A DNA stretch of 64,000 bases from Chitinophagaceae bacterium (GTDB taxonomy: Bacteria; Bacteroidota; Bacteroidia; Chitinophagales; Chitinophagaceae): assembly GCA_027489035.1 (NCBI GenBank), contig JAIYAN010000012.1, positions 248,001 to 312,000 of the forward strand, in the 5' to 3' direction. Of the stretch, positions 29,863 through 39,641 are shown one piece after another (position 1 is the first letter of the stretch; every line of letters starts with the position of its first letter). The position numbers and the translations under genes were made by a program. The notes beneath the pieces were generated by a model that saw only the letters and a list, made by a program, of their open reading frames with translations, was not told the origin of the DNA and did not search any database.

Positions 29863-30299
29863 GGTTTTTAATTTTTTTCGGATGAAAAAGTATAGATTAT
29901 TTATTCTGTTTTTATTAAAAAGGGAGGAATGTTACTTCCTCCCCCCAATTCTTGTGAAATAGTATTCAATCTTTTAAAATTTAGTCCTATTTCTATCTCA
30001 ATTAATGCAATAAATGTCCTAACAGATTGAGCAATTTCTATTTTGCTATTTTGAGTGTTTAGTTTACTACCATTTAAAATAGTTATGTCTAAAACCTTCG
30101 TCTGTCGACTTTTCATTGATTAATACAAAACAAAAATAAAACGTTGAGAAGCTGTTTAAAATGTTGCAAAGCATAAAATCTGCTGATGTTGGTTAGTTTG
30201 AAGGACGCTATACTTGTTTAGATGATCATCAATGTTTATGTGCATTGTCATGGTTTGAAATTTTTATTTTCTTTTTCTTGAGTTCTAAATTTTTAATTA

Positions 30300-30712
30300 T
30301 GCATATAGACATTAATGACAAAACTGTTTTAAAAGAAATTCAAAAAACATTTTCGGCTTATTATCCATTTTTATTAATGAAGTTTTATAAAAAGCCTCAT
30401 AATAAATTTGAGGAATCAAGGAAAGCTGAAGAATTAGATATTGAAAAAACCGTTGGTGATATTTTGAAAAAACAAATTGCTATTAAAATCGAAATGCTTC
30501 CTACGGAGCGTGTGTCAAATCTTGAAAATGAATTTCAACATAAAATTGGTATTCCAATACAATTATTAAAATTAGAAAATGGAATCTGGCGCCAAACCTC
30601 TGGATTGGATAATTTAACCTTAAAAGATTTAAATATTATGGGCCGTAATTCATCAGATGATTTTGTAATGGAAGATGTTGATGATGACTTTGAGACAGAA
30701 GAAGAAATCTAG
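30300..30712 (+). CDS. Hypothetical protein
   Basis: ATG 30300 (MHIDINDKTVLKEIQKTF...). Confidence 0.65.
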
Positions 30713-30856
30713 ATAAAACCATCATTATTTATAATAATTTACTATAAATTATCCACACAGTATTTTAAATATACAGAATACCAAAAAAATGTATTGTGTT
30801 ATGTGGTTTATTTTTTATAATTTCAGCGCCTGTAAAAAATAACCTAAACTAACATT

Positions 30857-33800
30857 ATGAAGAAATTTCTTTTCACATTATTAACTTTTGCTTTAGTTAA
30901 TGTGCTAATCGCTCAACAAAAAAATTATTGGTTTCAACATTTAACTAAGGAAAATATAGTTACTGATAAAGCAGTTTCTAGATTGAGTTTTCCAACCACA
31001 TTTAAATTATATGATTTAAATATTGAGCCGTTAAGACAGCAATTGTTTTCAATAGTTGATAATCGTGGGAATGCTAATTCAACAATCATTTCTTTGCCAA
31101 ATGCTGATGGAAATATGGAGCAATTCGAAGTTTTCGAGGCATCTAATTTTGAGCCAGCACTTCAAGCGCGCTTCACTGAAATCAGGGCTTTTTCTGGTAA
31201 AGGTGTTTCAGATAAATATGCAGTACTTAAATTAAGCATTTCTCCACAAGGCATACAAACAATGGTTTTTAGAACCGATAAAGAAAATGAATTTATTGAA
31301 GCGTATTCACAAGATCATAGCATTTACGCAGTGTTTAAATCACAAAGAAAAGCGGGAACATTGCCTTGGACTTGCTCTACAGTAGACGAAAACATGGCTA
31401 CATCTTTAAACAATCAAGTTCAATATTCGAATATCACTGCAAGATCAGGTGCTGATTTAAAAACCATGCGTTTGGCTCAATCTTGCAATGCAGAATATTC
31501 TAATTATTTTGGCGCTACAAGTTCTGCTCAAGTAGGGCTTGTATTGGCTGCTTTTAATGCTACACTTACCCGTTGTAATGGGGTATATGAAAAAGATTTG
31601 GCTTTACACTTAAATCTGATTGATAATACAACTTCGGTAATTTATTATACTGCATCTACTGATCCATATAGTGCTACATTATCTAGCTGGAATTCACAAC
31701 TACAATCTACCCTTACATCTGTAATCGGTGAAGCCAATTACGATATTGGTCACATGTTCGGCTCTACAGGAGGCGGTGGCAACGCGGGTTGTATCGGTTG
31801 TGTTTGTAATACAGGAAAAGGTAGTGGCATCACTTCACCTGCTGATGGAATTCCTCAAGGAGACAATTTTGATATCGACTATGTAGCACACGAAGTTGGA
31901 CATCAGCTTGGTGCTAATCATACATTTTCTATGAGTAATGAAGGTACTGGTGTAAATAAAGAAGTTGGTTCTGGAATTACTATTATGAGTTATGCAGGCA
32001 TTACTAGTCAGGATGTGGGTCCACATTCTTATGATATTTTTCACCAAGCGTCTATTGCTCAAATTCAAGCAAACTTAGCAACAAAAACTTGTCCAGTAAC
32101 TACAAGTATAGCATCAACAAATGCTACTCCAGTAGTTGCTGCAGTAAGTAATTATACCATTCCAAGAAGTACTCCATTTGCACTTACAGGATCTGCTACA
32201 GATGCTAACGGGGATGCACTAACATACTGTTGGGAGCAAAATGATAATGCATCTTCAACACAAACAGGCGCAAGTAGTGTGGCAAGTGCTACAAAAGCAA
32301 CTGGTCCAAACTGGGTTACATTTAGACCAACGGCTAATCCAACTAGATATTTTCCTCAATTATCTACAATTCTTGCTGGCGCTTTAGTAACTGGCCCATT
32401 AACTGGTGGAGATGCAGGCGCAAACATCGAAGCATTAAGTTCAGTAGCGAGAACATTAAATTTCAGATTAACTGTAAGAGATAATGCACCATATGTTTCA
32501 ACAACACCAGTGAAAGTTGGACAAACACAATTTACTGACATGGTGGTAACCGTTAGTTCTGCATCAGGTCCTTTTGCAGTATCAGCGCCAAATACTGCTG
32601 TAAGTTATGCTGGAGGATCAACACAAACCATTACTTGGAGTGTCGCTAGTACAACAGCAGCTCCTGTAAGTTGTGCCAATGTGAAAATATCATTAAGTAC
32701 AGATGGTGGTCAAACCTTCCCAATAGTTTTGGCAGCAAGTACGCCTAATGATGGTACTGAAGCTTTGGTCATTCCAAATACACCAACCACAACAGCAAGA
32801 ATTAAAGTAGAAGCGGTTGGAAATATTTTCTTTGATATCAGCAATGCAAATTTCACCATTACTGGTGCTGCTGCATGTGGTGATGCAACTGGATTAACAA
32901 CTTCTGCAATTGGAGATAATGTAGCTACTTTAAGTTGGACTGCTGTACCAAATGCTATAAGTTATTCAGTAGATTATAAATTTAATACGGCAACTACTTG
33001 GACAAGTTTATCAACTGCTCAAACAACAACTACGGCTAATTTAACTGGTCTTACACAGGGGACTGCATATAATTGGAGGGTAATTGCTACATGTGCTGCA
33101 GGAAGTGGAAATTATGTATCTGCAAACTTTACAACTACTGTACCTTTTGTATGTAATGCACCAACAGGATTAAATGCAACTGCAATCACTTCATCAAGTG
33201 CAACATTAAATTGGGCTGCTGTTACAGGCGCATCAACTTATGCAGTTGATTATAAATTAAGCACAAGCGCAACATGGATAAATGTTACCGCTTCAACAGC
33301 ATCAACTTCAGTTTCTGTAACTGGATTAACTGCAAGCAGTATTTATGATTATAGAGTAAGTACAAATTGTGATGTTAATGGTGCAAGTGGATTTGCTTCA
33401 GCGCAATTTACTTCAGCTGCTCCATTTGTTTGTAATGCACCAACAGGATTAACAGCAACTTCAATTACTGCATCAAGTGCAACTTTAAATTGGGCTGCTG
33501 TTACTGGCGCTTCAACATATGCGGTAGATTATAAATTAAATTCTAGTGCAACTTGGATTAGTTTAACGGCTTCAACTGCATCAACTTCAATTGCATTAAG
33601 TGGTTTAGCATCTAGTAGTGTATATAATTACAGAGTAAGCACCAATTGCGGGGCAAATGGCACAAGTGGTTTTACATCAGCACAATTTACAACTGCATCA
33701 TTAAGTTGCAAAAGCAGCAAAGATACCAGCACCAATAATGCTACAACAGGCGCTGCAGTTATTCCGTTTAATACCAACATAACTGGGCAAATAGAAGTTT

Positions 33801-34336
33801 CAAATGATGTGGATCATTATAAATTTACAATTAGAACTGCTGGAACAATAACGATATCACTAACTACTTTACCTATAAACTATAACCTTCGATTAGTAAG
33901 TAGTACAGGAACAGTTTTGGTAACTTCTCAAAACAATAGTACAAATAACGAAACCATTAATTATACAGCTGCTCCAGGTGTTTATTATGCACGTGTTTAT
34001 TCACCTAACAATGCATTTAATGCTACTTCTTGCTATACATTGAGGGTTGCATTGGGTACCGCTACAAAAGCAGAAAATATCAGTTCAAACACTGGAAATA
34101 ATGTAGACATTTATCCAAATCCAGCACAGCGTTTGTTAAACATTGATTTGTCTGGATTTAAAGGTGCTACTGAGATACGTTTATTTGACATCAACGGCCG
34201 TCAGATTATGAATCAAAAAGCTAATTTGACTACCAATCAATTAAACGTTTCAAAGCTTTACAAAGGAATTTATCTTGTAAAAGTGATCGACAGAAATTCA
34301 AACGTTATGGTTACTAAAAAATTCATAAAAGAATAA
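30857..34336 (+). CDS. Secreted reprolysin-like zinc metalloprotease with FnIII repeats, PPC-like domain and T9SS sorting domain
   Basis: HEVGHQLGANH zinc motif; three FnIII-like domains; C-term VDIYPNPAQRLLNIDL...GIYLVKVIDRNSNVMVTKKFIKE. Confidence 0.92.
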   Translation: MKKFLFTLLTFALVNVLIAQQKNYWFQHLTKENIVTDKAVSRLSFPTTFKLYDLNIEPLRQQLFSIVDNRGNANSTIISLPNADGNMEQFEVFEASNFEPALQARFTEIRAFSGKGVSDKYAVLKLSISPQGIQTMVFRTDKENEFIEAYSQDHSIYAVFKSQRKAGTLPWTCSTVDENMATSLNNQVQYSNITARSGADLKTMRLAQSCNAEYSNYFGATSSAQVGLVLAAFNATLTRCNGVYEKDLALHLNLIDNTTSVIYYTASTDPYSATLSSWNSQLQSTLTSVIGEANYDIGHMFGSTGGGGNAGCIGCVCNTGKGSGITSPADGIPQGDNFDIDYVAHEVGHQLGANHTFSMSNEGTGVNKEVGSGITIMSYAGITSQDVGPHSYDIFHQASIAQIQANLATKTCPVTTSIASTNATPVVAAVSNYTIPRSTPFALTGSATDANGDALTYCWEQNDNASSTQTGASSVASATKATGPNWVTFRPTANPTRYFPQLSTILAGALVTGPLTGGDAGANIEALSSVARTLNFRLTVRDNAPYVSTTPVKVGQTQFTDMVVTVSSASGPFAVSAPNTAVSYAGGSTQTITWSVASTTAAPVSCANVKISLSTDGGQTFPIVLAASTPNDGTEALVIPNTPTTTARIKVEAVGNIFFDISNANFTITGAAACGDATGLTTSAIGDNVATLSWTAVPNAISYSVDYKFNTATTWTSLSTAQTTTTANLTGLTQGTAYNWRVIATCAAGSGNYVSANFTTTVPFVCNAPTGLNATAITSSSATLNWAAVTGASTYAVDYKLSTSATWINVTASTASTSVSVTGLTASSIYDYRVSTNCDVNGASGFASAQFTSAAPFVCNAPTGLTATSITASSATLNWAAVTGASTYAVDYKLNSSATWISLTASTASTSIALSGLASSSVYNYRVSTNCGANGTSGFTSAQFTTASLSCKSSKDTSTNNATTGAAVIPFNTNITGQIEVSNDVDHYKFTIRTAGTITISLTTLPINYNLRLVSSTGTVLVTSQNNSTNNETINYTAAPGVYYARVYSPNNAFNATSCYTLRVALGTATKAENISSNTGNNVDIYPNPAQRLLNIDLSGFKGATEIRLFDINGRQIMNQKANLTTNQLNVSKLYKGIYLVKVIDRNSNVMVTKKFIKE

Positions 34337-34420
34337 TCTAAAACATAAAAAATAAAATATCCCGATTGTCAAAAGCAGTCGGTATTTTTTTTGACATAAG
34401 GGGCAAAGGTTTTGAAACAC

Positions 34421-34676
34421 GAAGAAGAAATGCTTTCTGCATTTTTGGACACGAAGGCACAAAGGCTCGAAGGCACGAAGTTTTTTTGAAAACATAGTAG
34501 CATTTACATGGAATATACTTCCAACCTTTTGAACTCATTGCAAGACTTGAACATTTTTTGACAAGAAGAAGAAATGCTTGCAGCATTTTTTGGACACGAA
34601 GGCACAAAGGCTCGAAGGCACGAAGTTTTTTTGAAAACAAAGTAGCATTTACATGGAATATACTTCCAACCTTTTG
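34421..34676. repeat. Tandem duplication (~112 nt units, period 144 nt) containing CACGAAGGCACAAAGGC motifs
   Basis: 34421-34531 and 34565-34676 differ at only about four positions; a third diverged relative lies at about 47751-47880. Confidence 0.85.
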
Positions 34677-34707
34677 TAAGGGTTGAAAATTTTCAACCCT
34701 TACAAAA
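34672..34707. repeat. Perfect 36-bp spacerless palindrome, with degraded second copy at 34747-34773
   Basis: TTTTGTAAGGGTTGAAAA|TTTTCAACCCTTACAAAA. Confidence 0.85.
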
Positions 34708-34822
34708 ACCTCACAAACCTCTCAAACCACTCAAACCTCTCAAACATTTGTAAGGGTTGAAAATTTTCAACCCCCACCCAAACCTCTCTACAATATTTTC
34801 CATTTTTAAATGCTACATTTTC

Positions 34823-34830
34823 TATCTTTG
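34823..34830 (+). promoter_or_regulatory. Bacteroidota -7 box TATCTTTG for glyS
   Basis: TAnnTTTG, 6 nt before ATG 34837. Confidence 0.55.
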
Positions 34831-34836
34831 CGACCT

Positions 34837-36285
34837 ATGGCAAACGAAATAAACAACTTCCAGGAAATCATCTCTCATTGTAAAGAGTACGGGTATATTT
34901 TTCAATCTTCTGAATTATATGATGGCTTAAGTGCTGTGTATGATTATGGACAAATGGGTGCGCAGTTAAAAAAGAATCTTCGTGATGAATGGTGGAAAAG
35001 CATGACCCAAATGCACGATAATATCGTAGGTATTGATGCGGCTATTTTTATGCACCCAACTGTTTGGAAAGCAAGTGGACACGTGGATAATTTCAGCGAC
35101 CCAATGATTGATAACAAAGACAGCAACAAAAGATACCGCGTTGATCATTTGATTGAAGCACATGTAGCAACTTTAGATAAAGAATCGGGAGAAGCTTTAA
35201 TTGCCGAAATGGATAAGTTATTGGCAGCAGATGATTTAGCGGGATTGAAATCTTTAATTGAATCGAATAAAATAAAATGTGGCATCAGTAAAACCTGCAA
35301 CTGGACAGATATTCGTCAGTTTAACTTGATGTTTAGTACACAAATAGGTAGCGTAGCCGAAGAAGCAGATACCATTTATTTAAGACCAGAAACCGCACAA
35401 GGTATTTTTGTAAACTTTTTAAATGTGCAAAAAACGGGAAGAATGAAAATTCCTTTTGGTATTGCACAAACAGGAAAAGCCTTTAGAAATGAAATCGTAG
35501 CTCGTCAATTTATATTTCGCATGCGCGAATTTGAACAAATGGAAATGCAGTTTTTTGTTCGTCCTGGCACACAAATGGAATGGTATAATTATTGGAAAGA
35601 CACAAGAAAAAAATGGCACGAAAGCATTGGTATTCCAACAGAGAAATTACGTTTCCACGACCATGTAAAATTGGCGCATTACGCTGATGCAGCTTTGGAT
35701 ATAGAATTTGAATTCCCTTTTGGTTGGAAAGAATTGGAAGGTATTCATAGCCGTACCGATTTTGATTTGAGTCAACATGCAAAATATAGCAAAAAGAAAA
35801 TTCAATATTTTGATAACGATTTGAATGCAGAAGGAAAAGCCTACGGCAACTACACGCCTTTTGTGGTGGAAACATCGGTAGGTTTAGACCGTTTATTCTT
35901 AACCGTTATATCTCTTGCTTATCAAGAAGAAAAATGGACTAAAGAAGATGGCACAGAAGATAGTCGTGTGGTGTTGAAAATTCCTGCAAAAATTGCACCT
36001 ACTAAATTGGCGATTCTTCCATTACTTAAAAAAGATGGCTTACCAGAAATTGCAACGGAATTACTTAATGAGTGTAAACCACATTTCCATTGTTTCTATG
36101 AAGAGAAAGATGCTATTGGAAAGCGTTATAGAAGAATGGATGCAATTGGTACACCGTTCTGTGTAACAATCGATCATCAAACCAAAGAAGACAATACCGT
36201 TACCATTAGATATAGAGATACGATGACGCAGGAGAGAATTCCGATTAGCGAGGTGAAAAATATTGTAGCTAAGGGGTGTATGTAA
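34837..36285 (+). CDS. glyS: Glycyl-tRNA synthetase (dimeric type)
   Basis: YLRPETAQGIFVNF, GRMKIPFGIAQTGKAFRNEI, VVETSVGLDR; alternative start at 34810. Confidence 0.93.
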   Translation: MANEINNFQEIISHCKEYGYIFQSSELYDGLSAVYDYGQMGAQLKKNLRDEWWKSMTQMHDNIVGIDAAIFMHPTVWKASGHVDNFSDPMIDNKDSNKRYRVDHLIEAHVATLDKESGEALIAEMDKLLAADDLAGLKSLIESNKIKCGISKTCNWTDIRQFNLMFSTQIGSVAEEADTIYLRPETAQGIFVNFLNVQKTGRMKIPFGIAQTGKAFRNEIVARQFIFRMREFEQMEMQFFVRPGTQMEWYNYWKDTRKKWHESIGIPTEKLRFHDHVKLAHYADAALDIEFEFPFGWKELEGIHSRTDFDLSQHAKYSKKKIQYFDNDLNAEGKAYGNYTPFVVETSVGLDRLFLTVISLAYQEEKWTKEDGTEDSRVVLKIPAKIAPTKLAILPLLKKDGLPEIATELLNECKPHFHCFYEEKDAIGKRYRRMDAIGTPFCVTIDHQTKEDNTVTIRYRDTMTQERIPISEVKNIVAKGCM

Positions 36286-36331
36286 TTGCTATTTCTAAAA
36301 AATTAATAAATACATTTTTAATTTATCAAGA

Positions 36332-36364
36332 TGTCGTACAATTTTAAACGTTGTACGACATTTT
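36332..36364 (+). terminator. Terminator downstream of glyS
   Basis: TGTCGTACAA-ttttaaacg-TTGTACGACA followed by TTTT. Confidence 0.7.
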
Positions 36365-36681
36365 CATATTAAATAATCTACCCCAAAAACAAAAAAAAAC
36401 TCACCCTCACACTTCAAGTATTTTAATTGATATTTAAAATTTCTACTACCCTGATTTATACAAAGTTTAAAATACAATTTGTACTGCTAAATTGTCCTTA
36501 ATGATATTTCAATTTCAAAGTAATCAAATGACCGCGCACTTGCTTTAATGTTAGGAACCAGCGTTGTTTTGACAATAAATAGGCATATCAATCATAGTAT
36601 CCTTGTTAAAAAAATAATACTGTACTAATAAGAATTTCATTAATTTTATAGCCTTAAAATATTCATAATAAATTAGTATTC

Positions 36682-37371
36682 ATGCACTTAAATAGCGAGC
36701 TTCTTTTCAAAAAATATTTGGCATCTCATTTCAAACCCAATATGAAAGTGTTGGAAATTGGTGCAGACAGATTGCCAACTTGGTATTGCGAAACAGTTGG
36801 AGAGCCCTCCATAGAATGGTATACACTTGACATTCAGACCCATTGGGACACATTGGCCATAAGTAAAAATAATTCCGATTCAAATAGACAACTTGTTAGT
36901 AAACACGAATACAATTACCCTGTAGAAGACAATACATACGACATTGTTTTTTCTGGTCAGGTTATGGAGCATGTGAAGAACATATGGAAATGGATGGATG
37001 AATTGAAAAGAATTACAAAACCGGGAGGACTAATCATTACCATTTTGCCTGTCAGCTGGCCATATCATGTTGCTCCAGAAGTTGTTGATTGTTGGAGAAT
37101 ATATCCAGAAGGAATGAAAGCACTGATGGAAGATAAGGGACTAGAAATTATTTTAAACACTTTTGAATCTCTTGAGAAAGGGCTCATTCCTAGCCATGTG
37201 CCAACTTTGCCAGGTGTTGGCGTTGATACAATGGCAGACTTGATGAAACCTAAACATAAAATCATTTTTGCATATTACAAAATCTTGTCACTTTTCCCAG
37301 GAATAAAAAAACTTCGCCGACCAATTCCGGTTGCTTATGATGCAGTATGTATTGTTAGAAAACCAATGTAA
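36682..37371 (+). CDS. Class I SAM-dependent methyltransferase
   Basis: MKVLEIGADRLPTWY; YDIVFSGQVMEHVKNIWKWMDELKRITKPGGLIITILP. Confidence 0.85.
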   Translation: MHLNSELLFKKYLASHFKPNMKVLEIGADRLPTWYCETVGEPSIEWYTLDIQTHWDTLAISKNNSDSNRQLVSKHEYNYPVEDNTYDIVFSGQVMEHVKNIWKWMDELKRITKPGGLIITILPVSWPYHVAPEVVDCWRIYPEGMKALMEDKGLEIILNTFESLEKGLIPSHVPTLPGVGVDTMADLMKPKHKIIFAYYKILSLFPGIKKLRRPIPVAYDAVCIVRKPM

Positions 37372-37406
37372 TTAATCATTCTTAGCTTTTGAGCCTTGGA
37401 TTCCAT

Positions 37407-37437
37407 ACTGATGTTTCTCTGACAGAGAAACATCAGT
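37407..37437. repeat. Perfect 15-bp inverted repeat with 1-nt centre
   Basis: ACTGATGTTTCTCTG-a-CAGAGAAACATCAGT. Confidence 0.75.
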
Positions 37438-37537
37438 GTATAATAAAAGAATTGCCGGATTTTGAACTAGTGGAAAGTGAAGCACAATGACATGTAAATA
37501 AGTAGAAGTTTTAAAAAGTTCACCCCCATAAACAAAA

Positions 37538-37568
37538 AACCCTCACAACTTACGCTGCAAGGGTTTCT
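37538..37568 (-). terminator. Terminator on minus strand downstream of the tRNA-like RNA
   Basis: Minus strand AAACCCTTGCAGCGTAAGTTGTGAGGGTTTTTTG. Confidence 0.65.
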
Positions 37569-37583
37569 GTAAAATAAAAACCG

Positions 37584-37730
37584 CTGTAGGGGAAGGGTTC
37601 GAACCTTCACGAGGTAGTTAGCCATAACCCAAATGATCTATCTTTTATAAATCATTTGGGCCGAGTTTATCCTTTTTTCCTCACCCCCGAGACAAGAGGG
37701 CATGTCTGCCAAAAATTTCATCACCCCACA
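37584..37730 (-). ncRNA. tRNA-like RNA with class II cloverleaf, ~75-nt variable region and apparent GUC anticodon
   Basis: Minus strand: acceptor TGTGGGG/CCCTACA (7 bp, one G-U), U8, D-arm ATG-AAATTTTTGGCAGA-CAT, anticodon arm CCCTC-TTGTCTC-GGGGG, V region 37609-37683, T-arm GAAGG-TTCGAAC-CCTTC, followed by a terminator; CCA not encoded. Confidence 0.6.
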
Positions 37731-37888
37731 TTTTTTCCGATATTTACAATATCGTTTTAGAACTTCTAAGACTTAAAACTAATTAATTTGACTATAACTT
37801 GAAAATAATTCAATAAAAATTTTGAAATTATAGAAATAATACAAATATTTGCACCGATTATTAAAAATAAATTAAAATCAGAAAAAAA

Positions 37889-38362
37889 ATGGCTGCTAAA
37901 TTAAATCTTGACAAATTAGATTTGCAAATCATTGAAGCAATGATGGAAAACGCCGAAATCTCTTATGCAGAGTTGGGCAAAAAGCTATTCGTTAGTGGTG
38001 GTACCATTCACGTTAGAATTAAAAAACTTCATGAATTCAATATTGTAAAAGGCACACGCTTAAACGTAGATCTGAAATTACTCGGTTACGATATTACAGC
38101 TTTCGTTGGTATTTATCTAGAGAAAAGTTCTCTTTATGATAATGTTGCAAAAGAACTAATGCGCATTCCAGAAATCATTCGCCTAAACTATATTACTGGT
38201 AATTACAGTATGTTTTTAGAAATTGTTTGTAAAGACATCACTCAACTTCGTCATGTTTTGCATGATGAACTTCAAAAAATTAAAGGCATAGAAAGAACGG
38301 AAACGTTTATTTCTTTAGAAGAAGGGTTCTCTAGAAATGTTCCTGTTGCGCCAAAGTCTTAA
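37889..38362 (+). CDS. Lrp/AsnC family transcriptional regulator
   Basis: LDKLDLQIIEAMMENAEISYAELGKKLFVSGGTIHVRIKKL. Confidence 0.9.
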   Translation: MAAKLNLDKLDLQIIEAMMENAEISYAELGKKLFVSGGTIHVRIKKLHEFNIVKGTRLNVDLKLLGYDITAFVGIYLEKSSLYDNVAKELMRIPEIIRLNYITGNYSMFLEIVCKDITQLRHVLHDELQKIKGIERTETFISLEEGFSRNVPVAPKS

Positions 38363-38377
38363 TTCAGATTTGTCGTT

Positions 38378-39526
38378 TTATTTTACGGTTCTGTCTTTCC
38401 AGTTGTATGTTCCAAACTTGCCAAGAAATCCAGCAATAACAGTATATACAATATGGAATGGTTGAAATATTGGGAAAAGCCAAAGTAATTTTCTTTCTCC
38501 AAAAAACTTTGCTACCGGATATAGAAATAATAATTCTATTCCGGTTTTTAGTGTAAGGAATATTAGAAAAACATTGATTGTTGTTTGCGTATGTTTCAAC
38601 AATGCTAATGCCATCATTATAAACAAAGAGAGATTAAAAAAGTAAACCAACATCAACACGGGAAACATTCGCTTGTCTTCATATTTCTCTGCCTTACTGG
38701 CCCAACGAATTCTTTGATTTATGAACGCTTTTAGTGTTGTTGCAGCTTTCGTTTTTACAATTACTGCTGCTGATTTTAAATACAAAATTTCATTTGCATA
38801 CTTCTTTGCAATTTTATGCATCAGCAATAAATCATCTCCGCTGGCAATATGGTCGATTCCTGAAAATCCATCTACCTCTTCAAATACAGATTTTGTGTAG
38901 GCCAAATTAGCGCCATTACACATTCCATGAAATTTTTTCTGTACCGATGCACCCGTAATTCCTTGCAAACACATAAAATCTAATGATTGAAATATTTCAA
39001 TAAATCGATTTTCATAATTTATTTGAACTGGCATTACCATCATTTTCGGCTGATTAATTTCAAAGCAATTCACAATTTCTTGCAACCAATTTTCACCCAT
39101 TGTACAATCTGCATCTGTGGTAATGATAAGTGTTCCACTTGATGCTTTTATTCCAATTTCAATCGCCTTTTTTTTATACGCGTTTATATTTTTTTCTTCT
39201 AAAAAATCAGACAATGCAATCAACTTGATATTTGAATCTGAATAATTTTTTACAATCTCCGCAGTTTTATCTGTAGAGCAATCATCAATGATAATTAATT
39301 CGAAACAGGATTTAGGATAAGTTTGATTTTGAATGGAATGTATAAGATTCGAAATATTATCTTCTTCATTTCTTGCAGGAACTATAATGGATACAAAAGT
39401 GTTTTGATAATTTTCAACATGTTTTTTTTGCTGAATTGAAGCCCAACCAATTTTATAATAAGTAATTAAAAAAAAGTAACCTATAAAAAGCAACCCACAT
39501 AAAGCATAAAAGATAGTTAGTAGCAT
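38378..39526 (-). CDS. Family 2 glycosyltransferase, membrane-associated
   Basis: VSIIVPARNEEDNISNLIHSI; FELIIIDDCSTDKTAEI; QRIRWASK. Confidence 0.9.
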   Translation of the reverse strand: MLLTIFYALCGLLFIGYFFLITYYKIGWASIQQKKHVENYQNTFVSIIVPARNEEDNISNLIHSIQNQTYPKSCFELIIIDDCSTDKTAEIVKNYSDSNIKLIALSDFLEEKNINAYKKKAIEIGIKASSGTLIITTDADCTMGENWLQEIVNCFEINQPKMMVMPVQINYENRFIEIFQSLDFMCLQGITGASVQKKFHGMCNGANLAYTKSVFEEVDGFSGIDHIASGDDLLLMHKIAKKYANEILYLKSAAVIVKTKAATTLKAFINQRIRWASKAEKYEDKRMFPVLMLVYFFNLSLFIMMALALLKHTQTTINVFLIFLTLKTGIELLFLYPVAKFFGERKLLWLFPIFQPFHIVYTVIAGFLGKFGTYNWKDRTVK

Positions 39527-39641
39527 AAATTAAATACAACTTATTTTGACAAATGAAAGAAATCAATTGGTTGCAAAACAAATTTAATTATTTAACATTG
39601 AATCTAATTACTAACTTTATTAAACATCAATTTAATCATTA

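Noticed and set aside
34298-34640. Minus-strand ORFs rich in LRAFEPLCLRVQK
   Set aside because: Translations of CACGAAGGCACAAAGGC repeats
37584-37730. Interpretation as tmRNA or RNase P RNA
   Set aside because: No tag-peptide reading frame or pseudoknot-rich body for tmRNA, and no clear GAGGAAAGTCC-type RNase P core; the cloverleaf explains both ends better
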